A stretch of DNA of 64,000 nt from Alkalihalobacterium elongatum. GTDB taxonomy: Bacteria > Bacillota > Bacilli > Bacillales > Bacillaceae_F. The number at the start of each line of letters is the position of its first letter. Position 1 is the first letter of the stretch. Shown here one piece after another: positions 27,123-36,006 of this stretch. Under the pieces are notes generated by a model, which saw nothing but the letters and a program-made list of their open reading frames with translations, was not told the origin of the DNA and searched no databases. The stretch covers positions 1-64,000 of the forward strand of contig NZ_WMKZ01000002.1 of NCBI RefSeq assembly GCF_019024285.1, given 5' to 3'. Made by a program: the position numbers and the translations under genes.

Positions 27123-27151
27123 ATAATAATATGTCACATTAATATTGTCAA
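27123..27151 (-). promoter_or_regulatory. Sigma-A promoter of the SR1-like gene
   Basis: On the minus strand TTGACA (27146-27151) and TATTAT (27123-27128) are separated by 17 bp: a near-consensus promoter. A second TATAAT overlaps just downstream. Confidence 0.75.
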
Positions 27152-27240
27152 CAGCAAATCGTATAACACATTTAATTCTTTTTTTATTAAAAATTATAAT
27201 ATATAGCGTTACATACACTTTTTGGGGTTCAGATTAATAA

Positions 27241-27280
27241 CTAAGAGGCTGATATATTGTTAATATCAGCCTCTTAGTGA
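27241..27280. terminator. Terminator after the DUF3055 gene
   Basis: A perfect 15-bp stem (27241-27255 with 27263-27277) containing GGCTGATAT/ATATCAGCC. The U run is weak on both strands, but the stem is very stable. Confidence 0.7.
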
Positions 27281-27312
27281 ACCTATTATATTAATTTAGT
27301 ATGTTTCATTTA

Positions 27313-27609
27313 TTAATATTGCGGCTCTAGTGGCATTGTCGGCAATGTCTTTTCGAAGAATGTTGCGAGATCCTCTGCCTCTTTAGATGATCGAATATGA
27401 AATACTTTTTGAATATGATCTACATTTCTTACATCGTCAGCACATAGGAGTGCAGAACGGCCTGTTTGCATGCAGACCACAAGAGGTTTACCAAAGAACA
27501 TGTTTGTATAGACAATGCCAAAATCATAACGAACATCGTCAGTAGTAAACCCAATAAATTGCACCTTCACATTTTCTTGCTCGTCGTATAAACGCTCAAA
27601 CAAATTCAT
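27313..27609 (-). CDS. DUF3055-like small protein
   Basis: A 98-residue soluble protein, MNLFERLYDEQENVKVQFIG onwards, with a central strand-rich segment (FGIVYTNMFFGKPLVVCMQTGRS) and an acidic helix near the end. It resembles the uncharacterised DUF3055 family of bacilli from memory; the assignment is moderate. GGAGGTGG precedes the ATG. Monocistronic, with its own terminator. Confidence 0.7.
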   Translation of the reverse strand: MNLFERLYDEQENVKVQFIGFTTDDVRYDFGIVYTNMFFGKPLVVCMQTGRSALLCADDVRNVDHIQKVFHIRSSKEAEDLATFFEKTLPTMPLEPQY

Positions 27610-27808
27610 TTAGTCCACCTCCAAAATTAATTCATATATTGACAACAATAAACAAAAAGGAGACGTCTTTTTGTTGTATTGCTATGTCCTTAAATTAAGT
27701 TACAAAATAACTTTTATAATATTCTGATATTATTATAACTAGTTTTTCATGATTAAGCAACCAACTATAGTACTAAATTGTGAAAATATTATGAATATTC
27801 AACTTTAG

Positions 27809-28249
27809 TTAATTACTGTACTGGTTTTGATTCAGCTCAATGTGCCTACATATCTCACGAACAAAGATTAAATCTTCTTCGGTTACCTCGTATTCAACCT
27901 TTGGTAAGTCAAATACGATAATACCAATTAAATGGTGACCTTCATAAAAGGGTGCCAATATACGACTAGAATATTCTAGATCTAGAATTGAAATACGTCC
28001 TCTTATAGCACATAAACTTAAATGGCCTTCACCAAAAAGCTCCATCGCATCATATGCTCCGTCACCAGCACACGCTATCAATTTAAAAAAATCTACTTGT
28101 GATTTATACAATCCAGCACTAAATCCATGCTTTATGTACTTTCCAAATACTTGGATAATTCCATTAAAGAATTCATGTTGTGAATTTGCATGATCAGAAA
28201 CAAGCCCCACCTCAAGCCTTAGCTCATCTAAGAATGCTGACTTATCCAT
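27809..28249 (-). CDS. GAF-domain protein
   Basis: A 146-residue soluble protein whose middle and end (LIACAGDGAYDAMELFGEGH, then SRILAPFYEGHHLIGIIVFD) look like a single GAF domain, a small-molecule or redox sensor fold. No output domain is attached, so it may act as a partner protein. Start supported by GGGGGAAG upstream. It stands alone between two gaps of about 200 nt, and no regulated partner is evident. Confidence 0.6.
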   Translation of the reverse strand: MDKSAFLDELRLEVGLVSDHANSQHEFFNGIIQVFGKYIKHGFSAGLYKSQVDFFKLIACAGDGAYDAMELFGEGHLSLCAIRGRISILDLEYSSRILAPFYEGHHLIGIIVFDLPKVEYEVTEEDLIFVREICRHIELNQNQYSN

Positions 28250-28477
28250 ATTTCTTCCCCCATTTTTACTTCAGTTCATTTATCTAATATTAGTATTCCA
28301 AATTTATGAAAAAAAACTATAAATTTGTTCATCATTATTATATTCTTTATAATTCAATTTCATGATTCTTAATACCTTCGGTCATTTATCCTATTTTTAT
28401 TATGTTGTCAGCTTGAAAGACTAATGCTAAGATAATAGATGGAAATGAAAACGTTTTATAGTTGGGAGTAGATGTCT

Positions 28478-28915
28478 ATGTCCGACCACGCATACATAAA
28501 GCTAGTGAAAAAGTCGACTCAGCAAGAGATGACCATCGAAGAATTGAAGGATATTTTCAATTATTATCAAGTAATCACCACTAAGACGGGAAATCAATTA
28601 GATTGGGGTTATGGAGAAGCTGCATTCCCTTATGTAGTGACCGATTTACCGGATAGTGATGGTAGCTGGATCTATTTGAAAAGTAATGGAACATCAACAA
28701 GATATAAATATATCGTTTTTGGTGTAGGTAAAGAGATCATTGAAGACAATGATGGTAATGAAACTTCGCAAACATACATACATGTTATTCTACCAGAGGG
28801 TGCAACACACGGCGATAAAGGTAAAGCAAATGAATTCTGTAAATTTTTAGGGAAGAAATTACAAGCCGAAGTGCATTTGTTCAACGGAAGAATTATGTAC
28901 TTTTATAAAAGATAA
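28478..28915 (+). CDS. DUF1885-like protein
   Basis: A 145-residue soluble protein starting MSDHAYIKLVKKS, strand-rich in the centre (YKYIVFGVGKEII, YIHVILPEGATHGDKGKANE) and ending basic. It resembles the small uncharacterised DUF1885 family of bacilli from memory. The second ATG (28478) is chosen over 28472 because GGGAG is 9 nt rather than 3 nt upstream. A partial cre-like sequence precedes it. It ends at a terminator shared with the convergent lipoprotein gene. Confidence 0.65.
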   Translation: MSDHAYIKLVKKSTQQEMTIEELKDIFNYYQVITTKTGNQLDWGYGEAAFPYVVTDLPDSDGSWIYLKSNGTSTRYKYIVFGVGKEIIEDNDGNETSQTYIHVILPEGATHGDKGKANEFCKFLGKKLQAEVHLFNGRIMYFYKR

Positions 28916-28944
28916 GCACAGGTATAATGCCTGTGCTTGTTTCT
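28912..28944. terminator. Terminator between DUF1885-like and M23 genes
   Basis: A perfect 9-bp stem AAGCACAGG/CCTGTGCTT (28914-28922 with 28930-28938) followed by a T-rich tail on the plus strand, between convergent genes. Confidence 0.75.
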
Positions 28945-28945
28945 T

Positions 28946-30031
28946 CTACTCTTTAAATATACGTTTCAATACTGTTAGAACTTGATCTTGATCGAAAGGT
29001 TTCCAAAACAGTTCACCGTATATTAAAAGATCTTGATGTAGATGTAACTCTGTTCGATCTTGATTGACGGCTCCACTAGTGCCAGAGTTACCTACGTATC
29101 CTATTATTGTATTTTCATCAATTTCTTGCCCTACGTGAATACCTTCAGGGATTTCAGATAAATGAGCAAACCGAACCATAACCCCCTTTGGATACTGAAC
29201 CCAAATTTGTTTACCTCTTAACTTATCGAAAATGTATTCAGGAGTTTCTCCTACACTAGATGTAAACTTCAAGTCTAAATTTCTAACTTCTGGAGACGGA
29301 TACTCTTCGTAATTATGGTCTGCACGAACCACTGTTCCTTTTGCCATCCCATAAATAGGGGTATCAAAGCTAATATCTCCTCCAGATGCAAAGTCATACC
29401 AATCTAACCCTTCATGATAGCCATTACGGTATAATCGCTTCGCACCTGGTAAATGACTAGGAATTGTACTAACTTGCGCCCCTTTTATTGGTTTATTTAG
29501 AAACGATAAATATTCAATCATTTGATCTGTATCCCAAGTCTCAAAATTAAATTGATCTGGTGGACCCCCTACTTTTTCAACTGGACCAAACCATTCAAAT
29601 GAAATAGCGTCTTTAGAATAGGTCGTATTCATTTCAAGTCCTACTTCTAGAAATGATGCAGGTAAAAACGGCTGGTCTTCATCATCAATGATTAAATAAA
29701 TATCATCGCTTGCAAGATACTCACCGTTTCTCTCTAAAACTGGCACCCCATCTATTAAGTAAAAATGATCCTGATCAATCGTTAAATGTAAAGTACGATG
29801 TAATGGATCATATTCAAAGGTACCATTCATTTCTGTTACTAGATCCTCTACAGAAAATCTCGTTTCATTATTTGTAAGTTCCATTGGTAATTGGACGACA
29901 TGAGATTCTTTTTCAATTTTCTTTTGAGGCATCTCTCCAAGCTCTTTATGACCAGATTGACAACCTGTAAAAGCTAGAATGAAAAATAGCAAAGTATAAA
30001 AAGTATATAAAATTCTTTTATTCATCATCAT
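28946..30031 (-). CDS. M23-family peptidase lipoprotein
   Basis: A 361-residue exported lipoprotein: signal peptide with lipobox LAFTGC (Cys near 24), a stalk domain resembling copper amine oxidase N-terminal modules (FLPASFLEVGLEMNTTYSKD), and a C-terminal LytM/M23 zinc endopeptidase domain. Zinc and catalytic residues are present (GYHEGLDWYDF, RFAHLSEI and ELHLHQDLL), so it is probably active. Such enzymes cleave cross-bridges or stem peptides of peptidoglycan. The substrate is unknown. It lies beside a polysaccharide deacetylase lipoprotein, suggesting a wall-remodelling pair, though a terminator separates them. Confidence 0.85.
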   Translation of the reverse strand: MMMNKRILYTFYTLLFFILAFTGCQSGHKELGEMPQKKIEKESHVVQLPMELTNNETRFSVEDLVTEMNGTFEYDPLHRTLHLTIDQDHFYLIDGVPVLERNGEYLASDDIYLIIDDEDQPFLPASFLEVGLEMNTTYSKDAISFEWFGPVEKVGGPPDQFNFETWDTDQMIEYLSFLNKPIKGAQVSTIPSHLPGAKRLYRNGYHEGLDWYDFASGGDISFDTPIYGMAKGTVVRADHNYEEYPSPEVRNLDLKFTSSVGETPEYIFDKLRGKQIWVQYPKGVMVRFAHLSEIPEGIHVGQEIDENTIIGYVGNSGTSGAVNQDRTELHLHQDLLIYGELFWKPFDQDQVLTVLKRIFKE

Positions 30032-30127
30032 CTCTACTCTCTAATCACTCAAATTAATTTATAATTTTACCTTTTCGACATTTTTTTACAAACTTCAATT
30101 AGCACTGTTTAAGAACAGTAGCTAAAC

Positions 30128-30172
30128 AATAAAAAGCGTCAAAGCTATATATCAGCTTTGACGCTTTTTAAA
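30128..30172 (-). terminator. Terminator of the deacetylase gene
   Basis: A perfect 16-bp stem (30131-30146 with 30154-30169) with A/T runs as part of the arms, just downstream of the deacetylase stop codon. Confidence 0.88.
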
Positions 30173-30186
30173 TAATTTATTCTAAT

Positions 30187-31056
30187 CTATTGGATTTCCT
30201 TTGGATCAACAATCTCATATCCTTTCTCTCTAAGGCCTACTACAATATCTTTTAACGCTTCCATTGTCCATTTACGGTCATGCATTAATAAATTAGCACC
30301 ATTCATAAGTTCTGGAGCATTTACCATAATATCTGCTAATGCTTCAGCATTCGTATACTGTTGAAAATAATCATACCCATACGTCCAATTCATCCATTGC
30401 ATTCCTTCCTCTTTGACTACTTGCTTAGAGATATCTGTATTGACTCCGTATGGGGCTCTAAAAAATCGTGGGCGTTCTCCAGTGATTTCTTCGATGAGGT
30501 CATTAAGATCAACTATCTCTTTTCTCTGCTCTTCTTCTGAAAGTTCACTTAAATTTTTATGACTCATCGTATGGTTACCAATTTCAAATCCTAACTCATG
30601 TATTTCCTTAAGTTGTTCCTGTCCATTAGCCTTGTTAATAAATATCCCATTTACAAAGAAGATAGCATTTGCTTCTATGTCATACAGAATTCGAGCCATC
30701 TCTGCACCGTATTGATCAGGAGCGTCATCAATTGTTAGCAGGACAACTTTTTCATTTACTCCTTCCTTTATAGGTTGAACAAGAAAATTTGCTTCGTTCA
30801 ATTCGTACTTCGGTTGTACTACCTTCTCTATATCTTCACTTACTTCTTGTTCCGTTAATTCATCGTCCATCTTATTTTCCAGTTCTAATTCATCTTCCCC
30901 TTCAAGGGCTTCATAGTTCTCTAATGCCTCCTTTTCCTCAAAAGCATCCTCTGTAACTTCCTCATTAGTAGTGGCACTTTCTTTTTCATTACTCTCATAA
31001 TTACATCCAGCACTTACAATAACAAAGCTCAATAGCAAAACAATCAACCATTTCAT
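30187..31056 (-). CDS. Polysaccharide deacetylase lipoprotein (NodB domain)
   Basis: A 289-residue lipoprotein: signal with lipobox VSAGC (Cys17), a strongly acidic linker (about 20-80) rich in Glu and Asn, then a NodB deacetylase domain. Catalytic motifs: TIDDAP (metal aspartate), HTMSH (metal histidines), RAPYG and LMHD (catalytic histidine). Family enzymes remove N-acetyl groups from peptidoglycan or other glycans. The first motif has IDDAP in place of the usual FDDGP, but the key aspartates are kept. The ATG at 31054-31056 starts directly at the signal peptide and follows AAGGTTGG. Confidence 0.87.
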   Translation of the reverse strand: MKWLIVLLLSFVIVSAGCNYESNEKESATTNEEVTEDAFEEKEALENYEALEGEDELELENKMDDELTEQEVSEDIEKVVQPKYELNEANFLVQPIKEGVNEKVVLLTIDDAPDQYGAEMARILYDIEANAIFFVNGIFINKANGQEQLKEIHELGFEIGNHTMSHKNLSELSEEEQRKEIVDLNDLIEEITGERPRFFRAPYGVNTDISKQVVKEEGMQWMNWTYGYDYFQQYTNAEALADIMVNAPELMNGANLLMHDRKWTMEALKDIVVGLREKGYEIVDPKEIQ

Positions 31057-31216
31057 ACATACACCAACCTTAAAATTAAATTTCAAACACAGCTGCAGAC
31101 ATCCTCTTTTAGAGAATATATTAGCAAATTTTTATTTTAAATACAGCTTTTCTTTGTATAGCAAATAAATAGCAATCCAATACTATTGATGGATAGTCAA
31201 CTAAGAAGGTGGTTTT

Positions 31217-32269
31217 ATGAAAAATACAAAATGGGTTGGACGACGAGTAATAAAGACTGGTCTCGCAGTGTTTGTAACAGCATTTATCTGTAAACTGCTT
31301 GATCTCCCTGTTGTTTTTGCAATTATTACAGCAATTGTAACTACTGAACCAACTGCAGCAGATTCATTAAAAAAAGGATTAGTTCGCTTGCCAGCCGCCG
31401 CAATAGGCGCTCTTTTTGCTGTATTAATAGAATTTTTTCTTGGTCAATCAGCTTTAACTTATTCATTAGTAGCAATGCTAACTATTATTGCATGTGCTCG
31501 CTTAAAGCTAGATACCGGTACACTTGTTGCCACTTTGACAGCAGTTGCAATGATACCAGGTACAACAGATAGTATGTTACATGACTTTATTCTTAGGTTA
31601 TCTGGTACCTCAATTGGAATTATCGTTTCAACCTGTGTAAACTATGTAATCCTACCGCCAAAGTTCGGGCCTATAGTTGTCCAACAAATTGAGACACTTT
31701 ATGCAGAAGCAGCAAATAAATTAACGTTACTAATTGATAACTCTACAGAGGAACACCCTTCTGTAACGTATCGACCACTTTCCCAACAGATAGAAAAAAT
31801 ATATAAGTTGACGCAGTTTCAGACCGATGAATGGAAATACCGTAATTTTGAAGAAAATGAATTCCGCTCTTTTCAATATTTAATTAAAAAGCTCCATTTT
31901 ATAGAACAAATTAATTTAAGGATCGGAAACCTGACATATCAACAGATAAAAAGAAGTCATTTCTCAGAATTTGAATGGGATCTAATAAAAAAGTCGATCG
32001 CGGCCCTTGCTGAGATTTATAAAGATCCATTACACCAAATGCACGAAAGGCATTATGAATGGATTAGCAAAATTAAGGAAAACTTACAGTATATTGAACC
32101 CAATAACAATGACGAACTTCATTTTGTTCAACGCGTGTTTTATGAGCTTTCAATTATCCAGCAGTTAACAATTGATTTAGCTGAAGTTACTGAAAAAGAA
32201 AGACAATACTCTTTAACTGAACAAACTTATCCAAGCTATGTGTTCCCTAGTAAAGTACAGTACGATTAA
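31217..32269 (+). CDS. Aromatic acid exporter family membrane protein
   Basis: A 350-residue protein with an N-terminal half of five or six predicted membrane helices (FUSC/ArAE_1, DUF939 type) and a C-terminal cytoplasmic helical half of about 190 residues. AIITAIVTTEPTAADSLKKG and the repeated hydrophobic blocks resemble B. subtilis YqjA/YgaE-like proteins. Function is inferred as export of small aromatic acids but no substrate is known. AAGGTGG precedes the ATG. About 85 nt upstream of the BCCT gene, with no terminator in between. Confidence 0.75.
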   Translation: MKNTKWVGRRVIKTGLAVFVTAFICKLLDLPVVFAIITAIVTTEPTAADSLKKGLVRLPAAAIGALFAVLIEFFLGQSALTYSLVAMLTIIACARLKLDTGTLVATLTAVAMIPGTTDSMLHDFILRLSGTSIGIIVSTCVNYVILPPKFGPIVVQQIETLYAEAANKLTLLIDNSTEEHPSVTYRPLSQQIEKIYKLTQFQTDEWKYRNFEENEFRSFQYLIKKLHFIEQINLRIGNLTYQQIKRSHFSEFEWDLIKKSIAALAEIYKDPLHQMHERHYEWISKIKENLQYIEPNNNDELHFVQRVFYELSIIQQLTIDLAEVTEKERQYSLTEQTYPSYVFPSKVQYD

Positions 32270-32353
32270 TACTAAAAGAATTAGCAAAACACAAACATAT
32301 TTTCCTGCAATTTTATTTTTAAACTTCATGTCTGATAGAAAGGGGTTGATATT

Positions 32354-33970
32354 TTGAGGAAGTTAACACCAGTGTTTTCTATATCATTATGTATAGCCAT
32401 TGCGTTTATTTTATGGGGAACCCTTGCTCCAAACCACTTAGATAGTACTACAGCAGCAATTCAGAGCTTTATCACTGAAAAGTTTGGTTGGTTTTACTTA
32501 TTAGCATCTACTGGTTTTTTAATTTTTTCTATTTATCTTATTTTTAGTCCCTATGGGAGAATACGATTAGGTAAGCCTGAAGATCGTCCAGAATACAATT
32601 ATTTAACATGGTTTGCTTTTTTATTTACGGCTGGTATGGGAATTGGGCTTGTATTTTGGGGTGTAGCGGAACCAATGTACCATTTTTATTATCCACCTAA
32701 CCCATACCTCGATTCATATCAAGCAGCTAGCCAAGCAATGCGTTACGCATTTTTTCACTGGGGATTACACCCATGGGCAATTTATGCAATTGTTGCTCTA
32801 ATTCTTGCCTATTTTCAATTTAGAAAAGATGCTCCTGGTGTTATTAGTGCTGCATTTAAACCACTTCTTGGAGACCGAGTAAACGGATCGATTGGAACTA
32901 TAATTAACGTAATAGTAGTATTTGCAACTATTTTTGGTGTGGCAACATCACTTGGTTTTGGGACATTACAAATTTCTGGTGGTGTATCACAGATTATTCC
33001 TGGTGTTAACAATAACATTGTTACACAACTAATTATCGTTGTCGTTATTACAATCCTTTACATGTTATCTTCGCTAACAGGACTCAATAAAGGAATACGT
33101 ATATTAAGTAAAACAAATATTTATCTCGCAATTGGCCTATTATTATTTTTATTATTTGTAGGACCGACCACCTTTATTATGGGTGTTTTCACGCAAACAT
33201 TAGGTAGTTATCTTCAAAACTTAGCGGGAATGAGTTTCCGTATTGACCCCTATAATCCAGAAACGAATTGGGTACAAGGATGGACCATCTTTTACTGGGC
33301 CTGGTGGATCGCTTGGGCTCCTTTTGTGGGGACCTTCATTGCTAGAGTTTCTAAAGGGCGTACAATTCGTGAATTCGTTACTGGTGTATTGGTTGTACCT
33401 ACACTGTTTGGAGCACTATGGTTTTCTGTCTTTGGAGGTACTGCCCTTTCACTAGACCTACATAGTAATATTGGGATCATGGATGTCATTGAAGACCAGG
33501 GTATGGAATTAGCTTTATTTGCGGTATTGGAGCAATTTCCCCTTGGCCTAATCATGTCTGCAATTGCAATTTTATTAATATGCTCTTTTTTCATAACATC
33601 TGCAGACTCTGCGACTTTTGTCCTAGGTATGCAAACAACAAACGGAAATTTAAACCCAGCTAATTCCGTGAAATTGATATGGGGTCTAGTGCAATCTGCA
33701 GCCGCAGCAGTATTATTAGCTTCTGGTGGATTAGGAGCGTTACAAACGGCATCTATTATAGCAGCACTTCCGTTTGCCATTATTATGATCTTTATGATCA
33801 TTTCATTAATGAAGTCATTGCGCCAAGAAAAACCTATACTATACCAAGATAAGTTACGTATGAAGGATGAGAAATTAAGATTGCGTGAGGAAAAATTAAA
33901 GCTTAAAGAAGAAATTGCTGCATTAAAGAAGAAAGTTAACGAATTGGATAAGAAAAAGAAAGAAGATTAA
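32354..33970 (+). CDS. BCCT family glycine betaine/choline transporter
   Basis: A 538-residue secondary transporter with twelve predicted helices, driving uptake of a quaternary ammonium osmolyte. Signatures: WFAFLFTAGMGIGLVFWGVA near helix 3, EPMYHF, and YWAWWIAWAPFVGTFIARVS with the aromatic box. The C-terminus (about 490-538) is a highly charged predicted coiled coil (KLRLREEKLKLKEEIAALKK); in BetP-type carriers this end senses osmotic stress. The TTG start at 32354 follows AAAGGGG; no alternative is in frame. Substrate choice (betaine, choline, carnitine) is undetermined. Confidence 0.92.
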   Translation: MRKLTPVFSISLCIAIAFILWGTLAPNHLDSTTAAIQSFITEKFGWFYLLASTGFLIFSIYLIFSPYGRIRLGKPEDRPEYNYLTWFAFLFTAGMGIGLVFWGVAEPMYHFYYPPNPYLDSYQAASQAMRYAFFHWGLHPWAIYAIVALILAYFQFRKDAPGVISAAFKPLLGDRVNGSIGTIINVIVVFATIFGVATSLGFGTLQISGGVSQIIPGVNNNIVTQLIIVVVITILYMLSSLTGLNKGIRILSKTNIYLAIGLLLFLLFVGPTTFIMGVFTQTLGSYLQNLAGMSFRIDPYNPETNWVQGWTIFYWAWWIAWAPFVGTFIARVSKGRTIREFVTGVLVVPTLFGALWFSVFGGTALSLDLHSNIGIMDVIEDQGMELALFAVLEQFPLGLIMSAIAILLICSFFITSADSATFVLGMQTTNGNLNPANSVKLIWGLVQSAAAAVLLASGGLGALQTASIIAALPFAIIMIFMIISLMKSLRQEKPILYQDKLRMKDEKLRLREEKLKLKEEIAALKKKVNELDKKKKED

Positions 33971-34001
33971 AGACGGTTAACATGTAACCGTCTTTTTATC
34001 A
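33969..34001 (+). terminator. Terminator of the BCCT gene
   Basis: AGACGGTTA pairs with TAACCGTCT around a 4-base loop and is followed by TTTTT. Confidence 0.88.
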
Positions 34002-34108
34002 TTATTTTTCTATTTCATTACATTTATGTTACTTCACGTACAACCATATAATGGCATGGTAAAATAATATCAATTAATTTTATCCTTCATAGGAAGTGAG
34101 GTCAAAGG

Positions 34109-34519
34109 ATGAGATATCATTTATCTTACTTGCTCTTATCGACCTTTTTAATTACTACAGGGTGTTGGTCATCAGAAGCAACTACTAATCCACTTGTTAC
34201 TGACAATACAGAATATATGACTGTACTTTTTTCTAATGAGGATTCGATATTAGAAGAAGCGAGTTTTTATGATGCACTTTTAGAAATGCAACGATTGTTC
34301 CCAGAGAAACACTTCCCGTTTCAAATTGTCTACGCCAGTGAACGTAATGTAATACGATACTTTAACGTAAGTACATACCCAACTTTAATGGTACTTAGTG
34401 GCGATGATGTTCAGTTAAAAATCGAAGGAAATCATTCAAAAGAAGAAATTATCAATTTACTTACTAATACTTTAAAAATAAATGATCAAGAGTTATCTTA
34501 CCATCATATAAAGCACTGA
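34109..34519 (+). CDS. Thioredoxin-fold lipoprotein without CxxC
   Basis: A 136-residue lipoprotein: signal with lipobox LITTGC (Cys19) and a domain resembling thioredoxin, with the strand YMTVLFSNEDS and the cis-proline loop STYPTLMVLSGDD. The catalytic CxxC expected after the first strand is missing, so it is probably not an oxidoreductase but a binding or scaffold protein. Family not identified. GGAAGTGAGG lies before the ATG. Convergent with pdhD. Confidence 0.6.
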   Translation: MRYHLSYLLLSTFLITTGCWSSEATTNPLVTDNTEYMTVLFSNEDSILEEASFYDALLEMQRLFPEKHFPFQIVYASERNVIRYFNVSTYPTLMVLSGDDVQLKIEGNHSKEEIINLLTNTLKINDQELSYHHIKH

Positions 34520-34533
34520 TAACTGGAGAAAGA

Positions 34534-34570
34534 ATAAAGAGGCTGAATTTATTTCAGCCTCTTCTTTATA
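34534..34570. terminator. Bidirectional terminator between the lipoprotein gene and pdhD
   Basis: AAGAGGCTGAA pairs with TTCAGCCTCTT (34537-34547 with 34553-34563). It lies between convergent genes and carries the GGCTGA stem used repeatedly in this window. Confidence 0.8.
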
Positions 34571-34592
34571 TACAGGGGGAGAAAAATTTTGA

Positions 34593-36002
34593 TTACTTGA
34601 CGATATGAATTGGCATTCCTAGTGCAACTTCTGCAGTTTCCATCGTAATTTCACCTAATGATGGATGTGCATGAATAGTCAACGCGATATCTTCAGCAGT
34701 CATACCTGCTTCAATTGCCACACACGCTTCAGAAATCATATCGGAAGCATTTGCTCCCGCAATTTGTACACCTAGAACTAAGCCATCTTCTTTACGAGTT
34801 ACCATTTTCATGAAACCGTCAGTCTCATCTAGCGATAACGCTCGACCATTAGCTGCAAACGGGAACTTCGATACAACAACGTCATATCCTTTTTCTTTTG
34901 CTTCTTTTTCATCTAGACCGACAGTTGCAAGTTCTGGTCCAGAAAATACGACTGCAGGAATTGCTAAGTAATCTACTTCAGCTGGATGGCCTGCAATTGC
35001 TTCAGCTGCTACTTTCGCTTCATATGAAGCTTTGTGAGCAAGCATTGGTCCAGGTACAATATCACCAATCGCATAGATACCATCAACAGATGTTTTACAC
35101 TGTTTATCAACTTTTATAAATCCACGCTCATCGATTTCAACACCGATTTGTTCTAGACCAATTTCTTCGGTGTTAGGACGACGACCAACTGTTACTAAAA
35201 CGTAATCCGCTTCAAATGTCTTCTTTTCACCTTTGATTTCAGCTGTTACTGTGACTCCATTTTCTGTTTCCTCTACACCTTGTGCTAAAGCTTCAGTGTA
35301 CAGTTCCACACCATTTTTCTTCATACGACGTGTTACAAGTTGACTCATCTGTTTTTCAAAACCAGGAAGAATTTGTTTTCCACCTTCTAATACAACAACT
35401 TCTGATCCAAGGTTAGAATATGCTGCCCCAAGTTCAATTCCGATGTAACCTCCACCAATAACAATTAACTTCTTTGGAAGTTCTGTTAGGTTAAGGGCAC
35501 CAGTTGAACTTAAAATACGCTTACTAAATTTGAAGGTAGGGATTTCAATCGGACGAGATCCTGTAGCAATAATACAATTTTTAAATTTATATGTTTGAGC
35601 TTGCTTATCATCCATAATACGTACTGAATCTTTATCCGCAAAGTAAGCTTCACCTTTAATAATCTCAACTTTATTACCTTTTAATAGTCCTTCAACGCCA
35701 CCCGTTAATTTGTTTACAACGGATGCTTTCCATGCTTGCATTTTTGAAAAGTCTAAATTCACCTTATCAACTGTAATCCCCATATTCTCAGATGAATTAG
35801 CATCATGAAAACGGTGACCAGCTTGAATTAAAGCTTTTGAAGGAATACAACCGACGTTTAAACAAACTCCACCAAGGTTGCCCTTTTCTACGATGGTTAC
35901 TTTCTGTCCTAGTTGTGCAGCACGAATAGCTGCTACATAACCGCCAGGGCCTGAACCAATGACGAGAGTATCTACCTCTGTTGCGAAATCTCCAACTACC
36001 AT
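34593..36002 (-). CDS. pdhD: Dihydrolipoyl dehydrogenase (E3)
   Basis: FAD-linked disulfide oxidoreductase of 469 residues reoxidising the lipoyl groups of pyruvate dehydrogenase. FAD motif [17 protein letters not shown], redox disulfide [14 protein letters not shown] (Cys47-Cys52), NAD motif [18 protein letters not shown], and the C-terminal histidine-glutamate pair HAHPSLGE from the dimer partner. Last gene of pdhABCD, 4 nt after pdhC. In related bacilli the same E3 also serves 2-oxoglutarate and other dehydrogenases. Confidence 0.97.
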   Translation of the reverse strand: MVVGDFATEVDTLVIGSGPGGYVAAIRAAQLGQKVTIVEKGNLGGVCLNVGCIPSKALIQAGHRFHDANSSENMGITVDKVNLDFSKMQAWKASVVNKLTGGVEGLLKGNKVEIIKGEAYFADKDSVRIMDDKQAQTYKFKNCIIATGSRPIEIPTFKFSKRILSSTGALNLTELPKKLIVIGGGYIGIELGAAYSNLGSEVVVLEGGKQILPGFEKQMSQLVTRRMKKNGVELYTEALAQGVEETENGVTVTAEIKGEKKTFEADYVLVTVGRRPNTEEIGLEQIGVEIDERGFIKVDKQCKTSVDGIYAIGDIVPGPMLAHKASYEAKVAAEAIAGHPAEVDYLAIPAVVFSGPELATVGLDEKEAKEKGYDVVVSKFPFAANGRALSLDETDGFMKMVTRKEDGLVLGVQIAGANASDMISEACVAIEAGMTAEDIALTIHAHPSLGEITMETAEVALGMPIHIVK

Positions 36003-36006
36003 TTGT

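Noticed and set aside
28446-28459. cre-like TGAAAACGTTTTAT before the DUF1885-like gene
   Set aside because: Lacks the conserved C near the end; suggestive only because of its location.
33292-33801. 170-codon antisense frame inside the BCCT gene
   Set aside because: Opposite strand of a clear transporter gene, no ribosome site, low-complexity translation.
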